The notes under the pieces are model-generated. The model saw only the letters and a list, made by a program, of their open reading frames with translations, had not been told where the DNA came from and made no database searches. Positions 52,124 through 61,800 of a stretch of DNA of 64,000 bases are shown in pieces. Each line of letters opens with the position of its first letter. The stretch's first letter is position 1. A program made the translations under genes and the position numbers. Source of the DNA: Algorimicrobium algoritergicola (GTDB lineage: Bacteria > Bacteroidota > Bacteroidia > Flavobacteriales > Flavobacteriaceae); contig NZ_VSKL01000007.1 of assembly GCF_008086165.1 (NCBI RefSeq), forward strand, positions 1 to 64,000. Reading direction: 5' to 3'.

Positions 52124-53011
52124 TTATTCTGCTGCATCGTCTTTCCAAATATCACCTTCAGCTTCTTTCGGGTTAGCTGCTGTTGTACCTTGAAATGTTA
52201 ACACATAACTTGATACTTGTGCCATTTCAAGAGGAGATAAACTCTGCTTCCATGCAATCATTCCTTTTCCGGCTCGACCACCTTCTGCAACCGTTTTAAA
52301 TACATTTTTAATACCGCCGCCTAAAATCCAGTGTTCATCAGTCAGGTTTGGTCCAATACCACCACCACCATCAGCCATGTGGCAGGCCACACAGTTAACT
52401 TCAAATAGGGCTTGTCCAGCGCTTAAATCGGCTGCACCTGTTAAGACTTCTACTGTATTAGCATCGACTAAATTTTTTGCGGTTCGTTTATATTCTTCAA
52501 TATCAATAGCTGCTTGGGCATATTCAGAATTCAATTCATCGTACTGGTTTTCACCATCAAAAACATGATATCTCACTAAATAGACCGCTGCAAATACAAT
52601 AGAAGCATAAAAACTATAAATCCACCAAGGCGGTAAGTTGTTATCCAACTCTCTAATGCCATCATAATTATGATCTAATATAATGTCATGTTCCTCTTCC
52701 ATTGGTTTGGAATCTAGTGATTTGGTGTATAGTTTTTTAAACCATATAACAAATTTAGATGTACTTTCTTTTTTAGCATTATATCGTGCTTTTGCCGCTT
52801 CGTCTAAACTCTGGTATAAAATATTACCCATTGAGCTCACAATAGCTTCAATCCCTATTAATAATATTAATACAAATATTAAAAATAGCATAACTAGTGG
52901 TTGTTCAATAAAGGCTGGTTGGCTACCAGATTCTATAAAGAATTCTGCTAGTCCAGCAATTAAGAAAAATATAATAGGTATCCTTATCCAAGCTGGAATT
53001 GATTGTCTCAT
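52124..53011 (-). CDS. ccoP: CcoP-type subunit with one haem c
   Basis: This 295-residue subunit of cbb3 oxidase has three membrane helices (about 11-26, 38-58 and 132-148) and a periplasmic cytochrome domain. Only one CxxCH motif is present: C207, C210 and H211 in CVACH, with probable distal M251 in GKGMIAW. Proteobacterial CcoP has two haems; the single-haem form with an extra N-terminal membrane region is seen in Bacteroidota. The DNNLPPWWIYSFYASIVFA segment corresponds to the CcoP N-terminal domain. It overlaps ccoQ by 4 bp. Confidence 0.92.
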   Translation of the reverse strand: MRQSIPAWIRIPIIFFLIAGLAEFFIESGSQPAFIEQPLVMLFLIFVLILLIGIEAIVSSMGNILYQSLDEAAKARYNAKKESTSKFVIWFKKLYTKSLDSKPMEEEHDIILDHNYDGIRELDNNLPPWWIYSFYASIVFAAVYLVRYHVFDGENQYDELNSEYAQAAIDIEEYKRTAKNLVDANTVEVLTGAADLSAGQALFEVNCVACHMADGGGGIGPNLTDEHWILGGGIKNVFKTVAEGGRAGKGMIAWKQSLSPLEMAQVSSYVLTFQGTTAANPKEAEGDIWKDDAAE

Positions 53012-53196
53012 AGTTCTTCGTGGTTTTGGTTGTTATCTAATGGTATATTGCTGACAGTTTCTATGTAATCTTTTTTTGCGGTTACAACCCACCAAAATAA
53101 TACTACAAAGAAGATGAAAAATATGAGTAAAGAGATAATCGGGTAAATCTCGATTCCCTCCATACTGTCCATGTGATTTTTTACAAACTTTAACAT
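53008..53196 (-). CDS. ccoQ: CcoQ-like small subunit
   Basis: This 62-residue protein has one membrane helix (about residues 19-37, IISLLIFFIFFVVLFWWVV) and a charged tail. Its size, single helix with WW, and place between ccoNO and ccoP mark it as CcoQ, which stabilises the oxidase. The stop overlaps the ccoP start by 4 bp (ATGA). Confidence 0.85.
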   Translation of the reverse strand: MLKFVKNHMDSMEGIEIYPIISLLIFFIFFVVLFWWVVTAKKDYIETVSNIPLDNNQNHEEL

Positions 53197-53212
53197 CGTT
53201 TATTTTATTAGA

Positions 53213-55387
53213 TTATTCTTCTAAATCAGTTACATTAATATCTGTTCCTAATCGTTGCATGTATGCAATTACGGCTACAATTTCACGATTACGCATTTCA
53301 ACAAAATCTTCGCCACCTGCAGCTTTTTCAGCCTCATACGTGGCTGCGAAATCAGGATCAGCATATAAATTCTGTTCAATTTTTGTTCCTTGCTCCAACA
53401 TGTTTTGTTGTGCGTTGGCAATGTCCTCTTCTGTATATGGTACACCTAAAGTAACCATGGCTTCCATTTTAGTTTCTGTAATGGACTTGTCTAATTTATT
53501 GGTAATAAACCATTTGTATGATGGCATAATAGAACCGGAAGAGGTGCTTTGCGGATCATAGAAGTGATTAAAATGCCAATTGTCTGAATATTTTCCACCT
53601 ATGCGATGTAAATCTGGACCTGTACGCTTACTTCCCCATAGGAATGGGTGGTCATAAACAAACTCTCCAGCTTTGGAGTAGTCACCATAGCGTTCTACTT
53701 CACTTCTAAATGGTCTTACCATTTGAGAGTGACAACCTACACAACCTTCACGGATGTATATATCACGACCTTCTAATTCCAAAGGAGTATATGGTTTCAC
53801 GCTACTAATTGTAGGTATATTGGATTTAACCATAATGGTAGGTACTATTTGGACAATACCACCAATTAATATAGCAATGGTTGCATAAATTGTTAATCTA
53901 ACTGGTTTTCTTTCTAACCAAGAGTGCCATCCTTCGCCACCCACACGGCTTTTAGAAACATTTTGCAAAGCCGGAGCTTCAGCTAATTCATCCGTAACTT
54001 TACTACCATTTTTAGCAGTAATAATAACGTTATAGACTAATACTAACATACCTGTTAGGTAAAGTGTACCTCCAATGGCACGCATCCAATACATAGGCAT
54101 TATTTCAGTAACGGTTTCTAAAAAGTTACCATAAACTAAAGTCCCATCTGGGTTAAATTGCTTCCACATACTTGCTTGTGTAAATCCAGCAACATATAAT
54201 GGTAAGGCATACATAATGATACCTAAAGTACCAATCCAGAAATGGAAATTAGCTAAACCAATGGAGTGTAATTTTGTTTTAAATAAGCGAGGTATTAACC
54301 AATAAATCATACCGAAAGCCAAGAATCCGTTCCAAGCTAATGCGCCTACGTGAACGTGCGCAATAATCCAGTCGGTAAAATGGCCAATGGCGTTTACATT
54401 TTTTAAAGACAGCATGGGGCCTTCAAAAGTTGCCATACCGTAACCCGTAATAGCCACTACCATAAATTTTAAAACAGGATCTGTACGTACTTTATCCCAA
54501 GCACCACGGAGCGTTAATAGTCCGTTAATCATACCACCCCAAGATGGCATTAATAACATAACAGAAAACGCCACACCTAAATTTTGTGCCCATTCTGGAA
54601 GTGCTGTGTATAATAAGTGGTGGGGTCCAGCCCAGATATATATAAAAATTAATGACCAGAAGTGAATAATGGACAAACGATAAGAATATACAGGTCTGTT
54701 AGCCGCTTTAGGAACAAAATAATACATTAAACCTAAAAATGGTGTTGTCAAGAAAAATGCTACAGCATTATGTCCATACCACCATTGCACCAATGCATCC
54801 TGAACACCTGCGTATACAGAATAACTTTTAAAAGCACTAACAGGCACTTCTAAACTGTTAAAAATATGAAGTACGGCAACTGTTACAAACGTCGCTATAT
54901 AAAACCAAATAGCAACATATAAATGTCGTTGTCTACGCTTAATCATAGTTCCAATTAAATTGGCACCAAACACAACCCAAACTACAGCAATGGCAATATC
55001 AAAGGGCCATTCAAGCTCGGCATATTCTTTAGATGTTGAAAAGCCTAATGGTAATGTTATGGCCGCACCAACAATAATAAGTTGCCAACCCCAAAAGTTA
55101 ATTTTACTTAAAACATCGCTATACATTCTCGCTTTTAAAAGTCGTTGTGTTGAGTAGTAAACACCGGCAAAAATGGCATTACCAACAAAAGCGAAAATTA
55201 CTGCATTGGTGTGTAACGGTCTTAATCTACCAAAACTTAACCACGAAATTCCATCGGTTAAGTTGGGAAATAAAAACATAAATGCTAAAAGTAAGCCTAC
55301 AAGCATACCTACAACTCCCCAAAACATGGTGGCATAGAGGAAATTTTTAACGACCTTGTTGTCGTAATAGAATTGTTGTACTTCCAT
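53213..55387 (-). CDS. ccoNO: Fused CcoN-CcoO subunit of cbb3 oxidase
   Basis: This 724-residue protein fuses the catalytic CcoN and monohaem CcoO subunits. CcoN (residues 1-about 465) has twelve helices, with likely haem ligands H59 and H343/H345 (HVHVG) and CuB ligands H206 (WWYGHN), H256 and H257 (GPHHLLY). CcoO (about 490-724) has one membrane helix and the haem c motif CVGCH (C549, C552, H553), with the Met ligand in IMPSYKWF. The fusion is usual in Bacteroidota. The enzyme reduces O2 to water at low oxygen and pumps protons. It is the second gene of the FNR-preceded operon. Confidence 0.96.
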   Translation of the reverse strand: MEVQQFYYDNKVVKNFLYATMFWGVVGMLVGLLLAFMFLFPNLTDGISWLSFGRLRPLHTNAVIFAFVGNAIFAGVYYSTQRLLKARMYSDVLSKINFWGWQLIIVGAAITLPLGFSTSKEYAELEWPFDIAIAVVWVVFGANLIGTMIKRRQRHLYVAIWFYIATFVTVAVLHIFNSLEVPVSAFKSYSVYAGVQDALVQWWYGHNAVAFFLTTPFLGLMYYFVPKAANRPVYSYRLSIIHFWSLIFIYIWAGPHHLLYTALPEWAQNLGVAFSVMLLMPSWGGMINGLLTLRGAWDKVRTDPVLKFMVVAITGYGMATFEGPMLSLKNVNAIGHFTDWIIAHVHVGALAWNGFLAFGMIYWLIPRLFKTKLHSIGLANFHFWIGTLGIIMYALPLYVAGFTQASMWKQFNPDGTLVYGNFLETVTEIMPMYWMRAIGGTLYLTGMLVLVYNVIITAKNGSKVTDELAEAPALQNVSKSRVGGEGWHSWLERKPVRLTIYATIAILIGGIVQIVPTIMVKSNIPTISSVKPYTPLELEGRDIYIREGCVGCHSQMVRPFRSEVERYGDYSKAGEFVYDHPFLWGSKRTGPDLHRIGGKYSDNWHFNHFYDPQSTSSGSIMPSYKWFITNKLDKSITETKMEAMVTLGVPYTEEDIANAQQNMLEQGTKIEQNLYADPDFAATYEAEKAAGGEDFVEMRNREIVAVIAYMQRLGTDINVTDLEE

Positions 55388-55392
55388 AATTT

Positions 55393-55581
55393 TTAATTAG
55401 TCTTTTTGGTTTTAATAGTTTGTTTTTGGTTTTCTTTTACGAGTTCATCTTCAAATAGCATTCTGACAGATGGTGTATAATCATCATCAAATTGACCGCT
55501 TCTTACTGCCAAAACAAAAGCAATAAAAAAGCCAATGGCCACTACGATGCTGATACTCAATAATATGTATATAACACTCAT
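55393..55581 (-). CDS. ccoS: CcoS assembly protein
   Basis: This 62-residue protein has one membrane helix (about residues 3-24) and the CcoS pattern FAVRSGQFDDDYTPSVRMLFED. CcoS is needed for cofactor insertion into cbb3 oxidase. It is the first gene behind the FNR box at 55630-55647 and ends 6 bp before ccoNO. Confidence 0.93.
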   Translation of the reverse strand: MSVIYILLSISIVVAIGFFIAFVLAVRSGQFDDDYTPSVRMLFEDELVKENQKQTIKTKKTN

Positions 55582-55601
55582 ACCTGATAGAAGTTATGGT
55601 T

Positions 55602-55609
55602 CAAAAATA
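55602..55609 (-). promoter_or_regulatory. -7 element of the cco operon (TATTTTTG on minus)
   Basis: The minus strand reads TATTTTTG from 55609 down to 55602, 21 bp before the ccoS start and exactly 29.5 nt from the FNR box centre. Confidence 0.75.
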
Positions 55610-55629
55610 CTGTCTTAATATACTCAAAA

Positions 55630-55647
55630 ATATGATAAAAATCATAT
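55630..55647. promoter_or_regulatory. FNR box upstream of ccoSNOQPGH
   Basis: ATATGATAAAAATCATAT has 7-bp arms ATATGAT/ATCATAT (core 55633-55644, centre 55638.5). It is the reverse complement of the box before the nos cluster. It lies between the stop of ccoI and the start of ccoS. Confidence 0.88.
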
Positions 55648-55661
55648 TTGTTTATTTTTAA

Positions 55662-58034
55662 TCATTCTAATTTCCTACCAATAACATTGGTTGCAACCGT
55701 AGTAAAAACCACAATACTTATAGAACTTAATGGCATTAAAATAGCGGCAATAACAGGCTCTAATTGTCCAGTAACCGCAAAGTACAACCCTATTATATTA
55801 TATACAAATGAGAGGGCAAAACTCCACTTAATAATTTTTATAGCTTGTTTGGATGCTTTTATATATTGGTATAATTGATTGAATTTGGATGCGTCTAAAA
55901 TGGCGTCACAAGCAGGCGAAAAGACATTCACATTCTCTGAAATAGCTATGCCAACTTCGCTTTGTGCCAATGCACCAGCATCATTTAACCCGTCGCCAAT
56001 CATGAGCACTTTAGCGCCTTCAGACTGATGATATTTAATATAATCCAATTTATCGTCTGGTTTTTGATTAAATATTAATTTAGTTTTTGCTGGTAATAAT
56101 TTTTTTAAGTTTTCCAATTCACCGGCATTATCCCCCGAAAGGATAACTAAATCATACTCATGTTTTAAGCTATTAAACAATTTGGATAATCCTTTTCTAT
56201 AACTATTATAAAAGGTGTATTTTCCTTTGTATTGGTTGTTACTGTTAATATGAACTGTGGTATTCAGTATGGATTTATCTTGTTTGAAGCCAACAAAACT
56301 GGCGGAACCAATTTTCATCGTATCATTTTGATGAGTACTTTCAATACCTTGACCTAAATGTTCTTCAAAATGGTTTAATGTTATGATATCATGCTCATCT
56401 AAAATATCATAAAGTGTACGGCTCAAAGGGTGGTTTGAACCTCGCAAGGTATTCTTTAAAAGGATTTCCTCTGACGTGGATAATGCATCACCATCATAGG
56501 TGGCGGAACTTTGCTTATTGGAAGTAATAGTTCCTGTTTTATCGAAAATAATGGTATTTATAGCTGCTAATTGTTCAATAACAGATGCGTTTTTGAGGTA
56601 GAATTTCAACTTGCCAAAAATCCGTAATAAATTTCCTAACGTAAAAGGCGCGGAAAGGGCAATAGCACATGGACAAGCAATAATTAAAACAGCTGTAAAG
56701 ACATTCATGGCTTTGGATGAATCTACAAGTAACCAATAGGTGGTTGCTATAAATGCAATACTTAAAACTGCAATTGTAAAACGCTTACTAATAGTATTAG
56801 TTAAGTTTGTAAAGCTGTCTTGTTTATTTTTATTAAAAACATCATTACTCCATAACTGTGTTAAATAACTTTGCTCCACAGATTTTAAAGCTTCCATTTC
56901 AATAACACCAGTGGTTTGTTTCCCTCCAGCGAAAAGTTTATCGCCAGAATTTTTAGTTATGGCATCAGACTCTCCTGTAACAAAACTATAATCAATTTTT
57001 GCTTTGCCATTTATTAAAATGCCATCAACCGGAATTAATTCTTGATTTCTAATAAGAAGGCGATCTCCTTTCTCAATATCATAAACTTGAATTGGTGTTT
57101 CTATACCATCCAAAATTTTTGTAATTGCAATAGGAAAATAGGATTTGTAATCTCTTTCAAAAGAAAGAAATGAATAAGTTTTTTGTTGAAAAAACCGGCC
57201 TAGCAACAGGAAAAATACTAACCCCGTTAAACTGTCAAAAAATCCAGAACCGATATCTAATATAATTTCAACAGTACTTCTTATGAATAATACAGCCAGA
57301 CCTAGTGCTATGGGAACATCAATATTTAAAAGTCCAGAGCGCAGTCCTTTATAAGCTGATGTAAAATAATCGCGCCCAGCATAAAAAACAACAGGTAATG
57401 AAAACGCAAACATGAGCCATCTAAAAACGTGTTTATATTGCTCTAGCCAAAATTCGCCCACTTCAAAATACTCTGGAAATGATAAAAACATAACGTTTCC
57501 AAAAGAAAACCCCGCAATACCGAGCTTGTAAATTAGCGAACGATTAATATTTTCCTTACCCGTTTTGAAATCATTTAAGGAAATATAGGGTTCGTACCCA
57601 ATAGCACTTAAAAGCAAAACCACCTCTTTTAAAGAAAAATTTTCGGTATTATATGTTATACGAACATTCTTTTTGCCAAAATTAACTTGAGAAGCTGTAA
57701 TGTTATTATTGAGTTTGTTTAGGTTTTCTAATATCCAAATACACGAACTACAATGTATATGCGGAATATACAAGGTGACAATTTGAATACGTCCATCATT
57801 AAATTCCGTGAGTTTTTCAATAATGTTTTCTTTTGAGAGAAAATCATATTTACCCTGAATCTCTTTAGGTGCAGAGCCTGGTGATGCTTGTAAGTCGTAA
57901 TAACAAGTTAAATCGTTTTCTGAAAAGATTTCATAAACCGTTTTACAACCATTACAACAAAATAATTTTTCGTCGTAAGTAATTTGTTCTGAATTGCATA
58001 TATCACCACAGTGGAAACATTTGTGTTGTTCCAT
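55662..58034 (-). CDS. ccoI: Copper-translocating P1-type ATPase CcoI/FixI
   Basis: This 790-residue P1B ATPase, read from the ATG at 58034, has an N-terminal Cys-rich domain (CFHCGDIC, FCCNGC; residues 6-30), an HMA domain with HCSSC (C95, C98), eight membrane helices, the transport motif CPC at 454-456, the phosphorylation site D498 in DKTGT and the ATP-binding GDGLNDAGAL. CcoI exports Cu(I) for cbb3 assembly. An upstream in-frame ATG at 58079 would put the promoter inside the gene, so 58034 is preferred. It is divergent from the fnr gene with a shared FNR box. Confidence 0.94.
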   Translation of the reverse strand: MEQHKCFHCGDICNSEQITYDEKLFCCNGCKTVYEIFSENDLTCYYDLQASPGSAPKEIQGKYDFLSKENIIEKLTEFNDGRIQIVTLYIPHIHCSSCIWILENLNKLNNNITASQVNFGKKNVRITYNTENFSLKEVVLLLSAIGYEPYISLNDFKTGKENINRSLIYKLGIAGFSFGNVMFLSFPEYFEVGEFWLEQYKHVFRWLMFAFSLPVVFYAGRDYFTSAYKGLRSGLLNIDVPIALGLAVLFIRSTVEIILDIGSGFFDSLTGLVFFLLLGRFFQQKTYSFLSFERDYKSYFPIAITKILDGIETPIQVYDIEKGDRLLIRNQELIPVDGILINGKAKIDYSFVTGESDAITKNSGDKLFAGGKQTTGVIEMEALKSVEQSYLTQLWSNDVFNKNKQDSFTNLTNTISKRFTIAVLSIAFIATTYWLLVDSSKAMNVFTAVLIIACPCAIALSAPFTLGNLLRIFGKLKFYLKNASVIEQLAAINTIIFDKTGTITSNKQSSATYDGDALSTSEEILLKNTLRGSNHPLSRTLYDILDEHDIITLNHFEEHLGQGIESTHQNDTMKIGSASFVGFKQDKSILNTTVHINSNNQYKGKYTFYNSYRKGLSKLFNSLKHEYDLVILSGDNAGELENLKKLLPAKTKLIFNQKPDDKLDYIKYHQSEGAKVLMIGDGLNDAGALAQSEVGIAISENVNVFSPACDAILDASKFNQLYQYIKASKQAIKIIKWSFALSFVYNIIGLYFAVTGQLEPVIAAILMPLSSISIVVFTTVATNVIGRKLE

Positions 58035-58059
58035 AAAATTTGCCCATTTATACCTTTTG

Positions 58060-58067
58060 CAAAGGTA
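58060..58067 (-). promoter_or_regulatory. -7 element of ccoI (TACCTTTG on minus)
   Basis: The minus strand reads TACCTTTG from 58067 down to 58060, 26 bp before the ccoI start. Distance to the box centre is 28.5 nt, one less than in the other four promoters. Confidence 0.6.
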
Positions 58068-58089
58068 AAATATAAGCATTGATTTAATA

Positions 58090-58101
58090 TGATTTTTGTC
58101 A
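58090..58101. promoter_or_regulatory. FNR box between ccoI and fnr
   Basis: TGATTTTTGTCA (centre 58095.5) has one mismatch in the second arm (GTCA). It serves the divergent region of ccoI (minus) and the regulator gene (plus). Confidence 0.7.
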
Positions 58102-58110
58102 TGTATTGTG

Positions 58111-58118
58111 TATTTTTG
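58111..58118 (+). promoter_or_regulatory. -7 element of the fnr gene (TATTTTTG)
   Basis: TATTTTTG lies 23 bp before the start at 58142. The FNR box centre is only 15.5 nt upstream of it, so a bound regulator would cover the promoter and probably repress. Confidence 0.55.
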
Positions 58119-58141
58119 ATGTTAACTTATTTTAGGCTGAT

Positions 58142-58819
58142 ATGAGTAAATGTGAATCCTGTATTGCAAAACAATTGAATTCTTTAAATGCTTTAACTAG
58201 CGAAGAATTGCGAAAGGTATCAGCTTGTAAAACAACACGTTTTTATAAAAAAGGTGATATTATTTTTGATGAAGGCGAATCGCTTCATGGCGTTTATTGT
58301 GTTCGTAGTGGTGTTTGTAAACTAACCAAATTAAGTGCAAATGGTAAAGATCATACCGTTAAATTACTTGGGAAAGGTGAACTTTTAGGGCAACGCTCTA
58401 TTATTAGTGATGAGCGGACCAATTTAAGTGCTGTGGCTTTAAATGATATTGAATTATGTTTTGTGCCGAAAGATCAAATTATTACGCCTTTACACGAAAA
58501 TCAAAATTTTTCATTTGATGTATTACAGAATTTAGCTAAAGATTTACGAAGCGCGGAAGACGACCTAATTAATATGGCTCAAAAATCCGTTAAGCAACGT
58601 ATGGCGGAAACACTAATTTATATTCAACGTGTTTTTGGTGTTGATTCGTCTGGAGCATTAAATGTTATATTATCACGTGAAGATTATGCTAGTATTGTAG
58701 GTACAGCAACAGAATCTGCCATCCGAATTTTATCACAGTTTAAAAAGGAAAAATTGATTGCTACATCTGGTAAACACATAACGATTACAGATATTGAAGG
58801 ACTCAAACGTGTGGATTAA
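58142..58819 (+). CDS. Fnr/Crp-family oxygen regulator
   Basis: This 225-residue protein has an N-terminal cyclic-nucleotide-type sensor (residues 15-125), a dimerisation helix and a C-terminal winged helix (about 150-222) with recognition helix TATESAIRILSQF. Cysteines are C4 and C7 (CESC), C29, C53, C59 and C106; C4, C7 and C106 align with E. coli FNR C20, C23 and C122, but the C29 ligand of E. coli is replaced by N13. In the recognition helix E191 and R195 are kept while the FNR Ser is I194. It is next to ccoI with a shared FNR box and is the likely master of the boxes in this window. Confidence 0.88.
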   Translation: MSKCESCIAKQLNSLNALTSEELRKVSACKTTRFYKKGDIIFDEGESLHGVYCVRSGVCKLTKLSANGKDHTVKLLGKGELLGQRSIISDERTNLSAVALNDIELCFVPKDQIITPLHENQNFSFDVLQNLAKDLRSAEDDLINMAQKSVKQRMAETLIYIQRVFGVDSSGALNVILSREDYASIVGTATESAIRILSQFKKEKLIATSGKHITITDIEGLKRVD

Positions 58820-58820
58820 A

Positions 58821-58856
58821 AAAAATGCTTCAATCGTTTTAGATTAAAGCATTTTT
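58821..58856. terminator. Bidirectional terminator, fnr / BNR gene
   Basis: A perfect 10-bp stem AAAAATGCTT/AAGCATTTTT (58821-58830 with 58847-58856) lies between the stops of the two convergent genes and gives a T tract on either strand. Confidence 0.82.
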
Positions 58857-58877
58857 ACCATTGTTATATTGATTTTC

Positions 58878-61800
58878 TTAAAACATTTTAACGGGTTTAA
58901 AAGGATTGAGTTGTAGTTTTTCCATTTCAGATTGATAGGTTTTCCAAGATTCTTTATAGAAAGCATTTGTTTTATTAATAGCTTCGTTAAGCGCATCTTC
59001 CGCGTGTTTTATCAAGGTGTCTTCAGTAGTTGTTATACCATTTTTACGAGACCTAGAATACCAACCTGCTGTTCCTAATCTACTACTTACGGGAATATCA
59101 TCTGAATTCGTAATGCCTTGACGCTTATCTGGTTTTCCTAAATATAGGTTGATGAGCGCATCTGCCTGTTCAGAAATGTCTTTAGATTCTTTTATGGCAT
59201 CCTTGTATTTTTCTTTATCTAATTTCTTTAAATCTGACGCATATTTATCGGCAGTATTCTTGCTTTCAACAAGCTGTTTTACAGCATTTGCCATTTTCTC
59301 TTGTAGCACTTCTAAACGTTTGGCTGTATTATAAATGGCCTCTATATTAGCTTGTGTTACATTTAATCGCGGATCTGATTTAACTTCAATATTTTTTTCA
59401 GACATTTCAGTTCCATAAGTCATGACCACACGGTATGTTCCTGGCTTAACCGAAACACCACCAGATTCGCTTGTTCGTTTTCTAATGGATCGGGATGCAC
59501 GCGGAACACCAGCTTCATCCATATACCATGTCCATTTATGAACTCCTGTTTCTTTAGGTGTTTTACGTTTTAAAGTTCTAATAAGTCGATTGCCATCATA
59601 AAACTGTAAGGTGATGGAGTCCTTGGTGGCAATAGATTTCTCTACGACTTCTGAAGAATCTTCGTCTTCAAGTGTATCTTCTGTCTGATCTTCTGCTTCA
59701 GATGATTCTTTTAGTTTTTGTTCTTTTTGTTCTTTCCTTTTAGTTGAATCTACTTTTACGAAATAGGAGAGTTCAGCACCATAACTACGATTTTCACCAT
59801 GATACGTAGCATCTGCTCCAAAACGACTTCCGGTTGGTTGTTGGTAAGTGGCTTGATAGGCAATTGGTGGACTAAACAACTCTAAATTCGCGTTGAGCAT
59901 TTGTTTGTTTTTCGCCATGGCTCGTAACGGTCTAATATCATCTAAAACCCATGCTGCACGACCAAAAGTACCAATTACTAAATCGTGTTCTCTTGGGTGA
60001 ATTACTAAATCCTTAACCGAAACGGTGGGGAAACCTTCGGTCCATTTTGTCCATTTGTTTCCAGCGTCTATAGATATATATAAACCATCATCTGTTCCTA
60101 AAAATAGTAAATTGGGTTCTTCTAAATCTTCAATAATTGACAGTGTGTAGCTTTCTACATCGTCTGCATTAACAATACGCGTCCAAGTTTTTCCGTAATT
60201 AGTAGTTCTATAGGCATAAGGCTCATAGTTAAAACGTCTGTAATCATTTGCAATCAGTAACGCTTCACCTTTATTTTTATTCGATGCTTTAATCTGTGGA
60301 ATCCAGCTACCAGCTGGTAACCCTTTGATGTTTTTAGATACGTCAGACCAGGTTTCGCCACCATTTCTGGTAATATGTACGCGTCCATCATCGGTGCTTA
60401 CCCAAAGCATATTGTTTTCAATAGGTGAGGGCTCAATGACCAAAATGGTGCAATGATTTTCAGCACCTGTTGCATCCATGGTTAAACCACCACTTTCATT
60501 TTGTTTGAGTTTTTCAGGATCGTTGGTTGTTAAATCGTCTGAAATAATAGTCCAAGTTTCGCCTTTGTCAGTTGATTTATGGACAAATTGACTCCCAAAA
60601 TAAATGGTGCTATTATTAAAGGGATCTATGTTAATTGCTGAATTCCAATTGAAACGTAATTTTACATTCGGATCTGGATGGATGGGTTTTACCGTGTAAT
60701 TACTTCCAGTTTCCCAATCATACCGACTTACGGAACCTTCTTGACTCATAGTCCAACCGTAACGAGAATCGTCTTTGTCTGGCACTACATCAAAACCATC
60801 ACCAAAACTAATTTCTTGCCAATAACTATTTCTGATACCTTGTGCACGCCAAACATAAGCAGGTCCACGCCAAGAACCATTGTCTTGCATACCTCCATAT
60901 ACGTTATACGGAAAATCATTATCGACATTTATATGATAAAATTGAGCAACTGGAAGATTTCCTATAAAACGCCAAGTGTCACCACCATCATGTGTGATAT
61001 TCAAACCACCGTCGTTACCATCAATCATAAAACTACCATCTTCTGGGTGCACCCACCAGGCGTGATGATCAGGATGAATTCCATTATCTACACCATAAGC
61101 AGGCATAAGTCTCTGAAAACTTTTTCCACCATCCTGACTGACATTTACATAGGTAAATACCGAATACACGCGATTTTCATTCTGCGGATCCACATATATT
61201 TCAGAATAATAGAATGGTCTATCGCCAATATCATTTTTGTCATTAATTTTGCGCCATGTAAAGCCACCATCTTCACTTTTGTAAAGTGCATTTTTTTTGG
61301 CCTCAACCAAAGCATAAATAACATCTGGTTTACTTGGCGCAATGGCAACACCAATCCTTCCTAAATTCCCGGAAGGAAAACCATCATCTTCGGTTATTTT
61401 TTTCCATGTATCACCACCATCAAAGGTAATGTGCATGCCCGAACCTTCACCTCCTGAATTAAAAAACCAAGGATCGCGTTTGTGTTCCCACATGGCAGCA
61501 ATTAATTTGTTAGGATTGGTTGGATCCATAATTAAATCGGCAGCACCAGTTTTATTATTGGCAAAGAGAATATTTTTCCATGTTTTTCCACCATCCGTTG
61601 TTTTATAAACACCACGTTCTGGATGTTCTCCCCAAGGTGAGCCGATGGCAGCAGCATAAACCACATTCGGATTTGTTGGGTCAATAACCACACGATGAAT
61701 ATGTCGTGTTTTCTCTAAGCCCATAGCTTGCCAGTTTTTGCCACCATCCAAAGATTTATAAATTCCGTAACCACCATTTAAACTGTTTCTAGGATTCCCT

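Noticed and set aside
53259-53561. 100-codon plus-strand open frame opposite ccoNO
   Set aside because: It is antisense to the CcoO haem domain and its cysteine/serine-rich composition is a by-product of that strand.
60678-61364. 228-codon plus-strand open frame opposite the BNR-repeat gene
   Set aside because: It lies wholly antisense to a well-supported gene. Its Thr/Ile-rich, low-complexity content arises from the repeated codons of the D-G-G-x-T-W repeats, and it has no promoter or signal.
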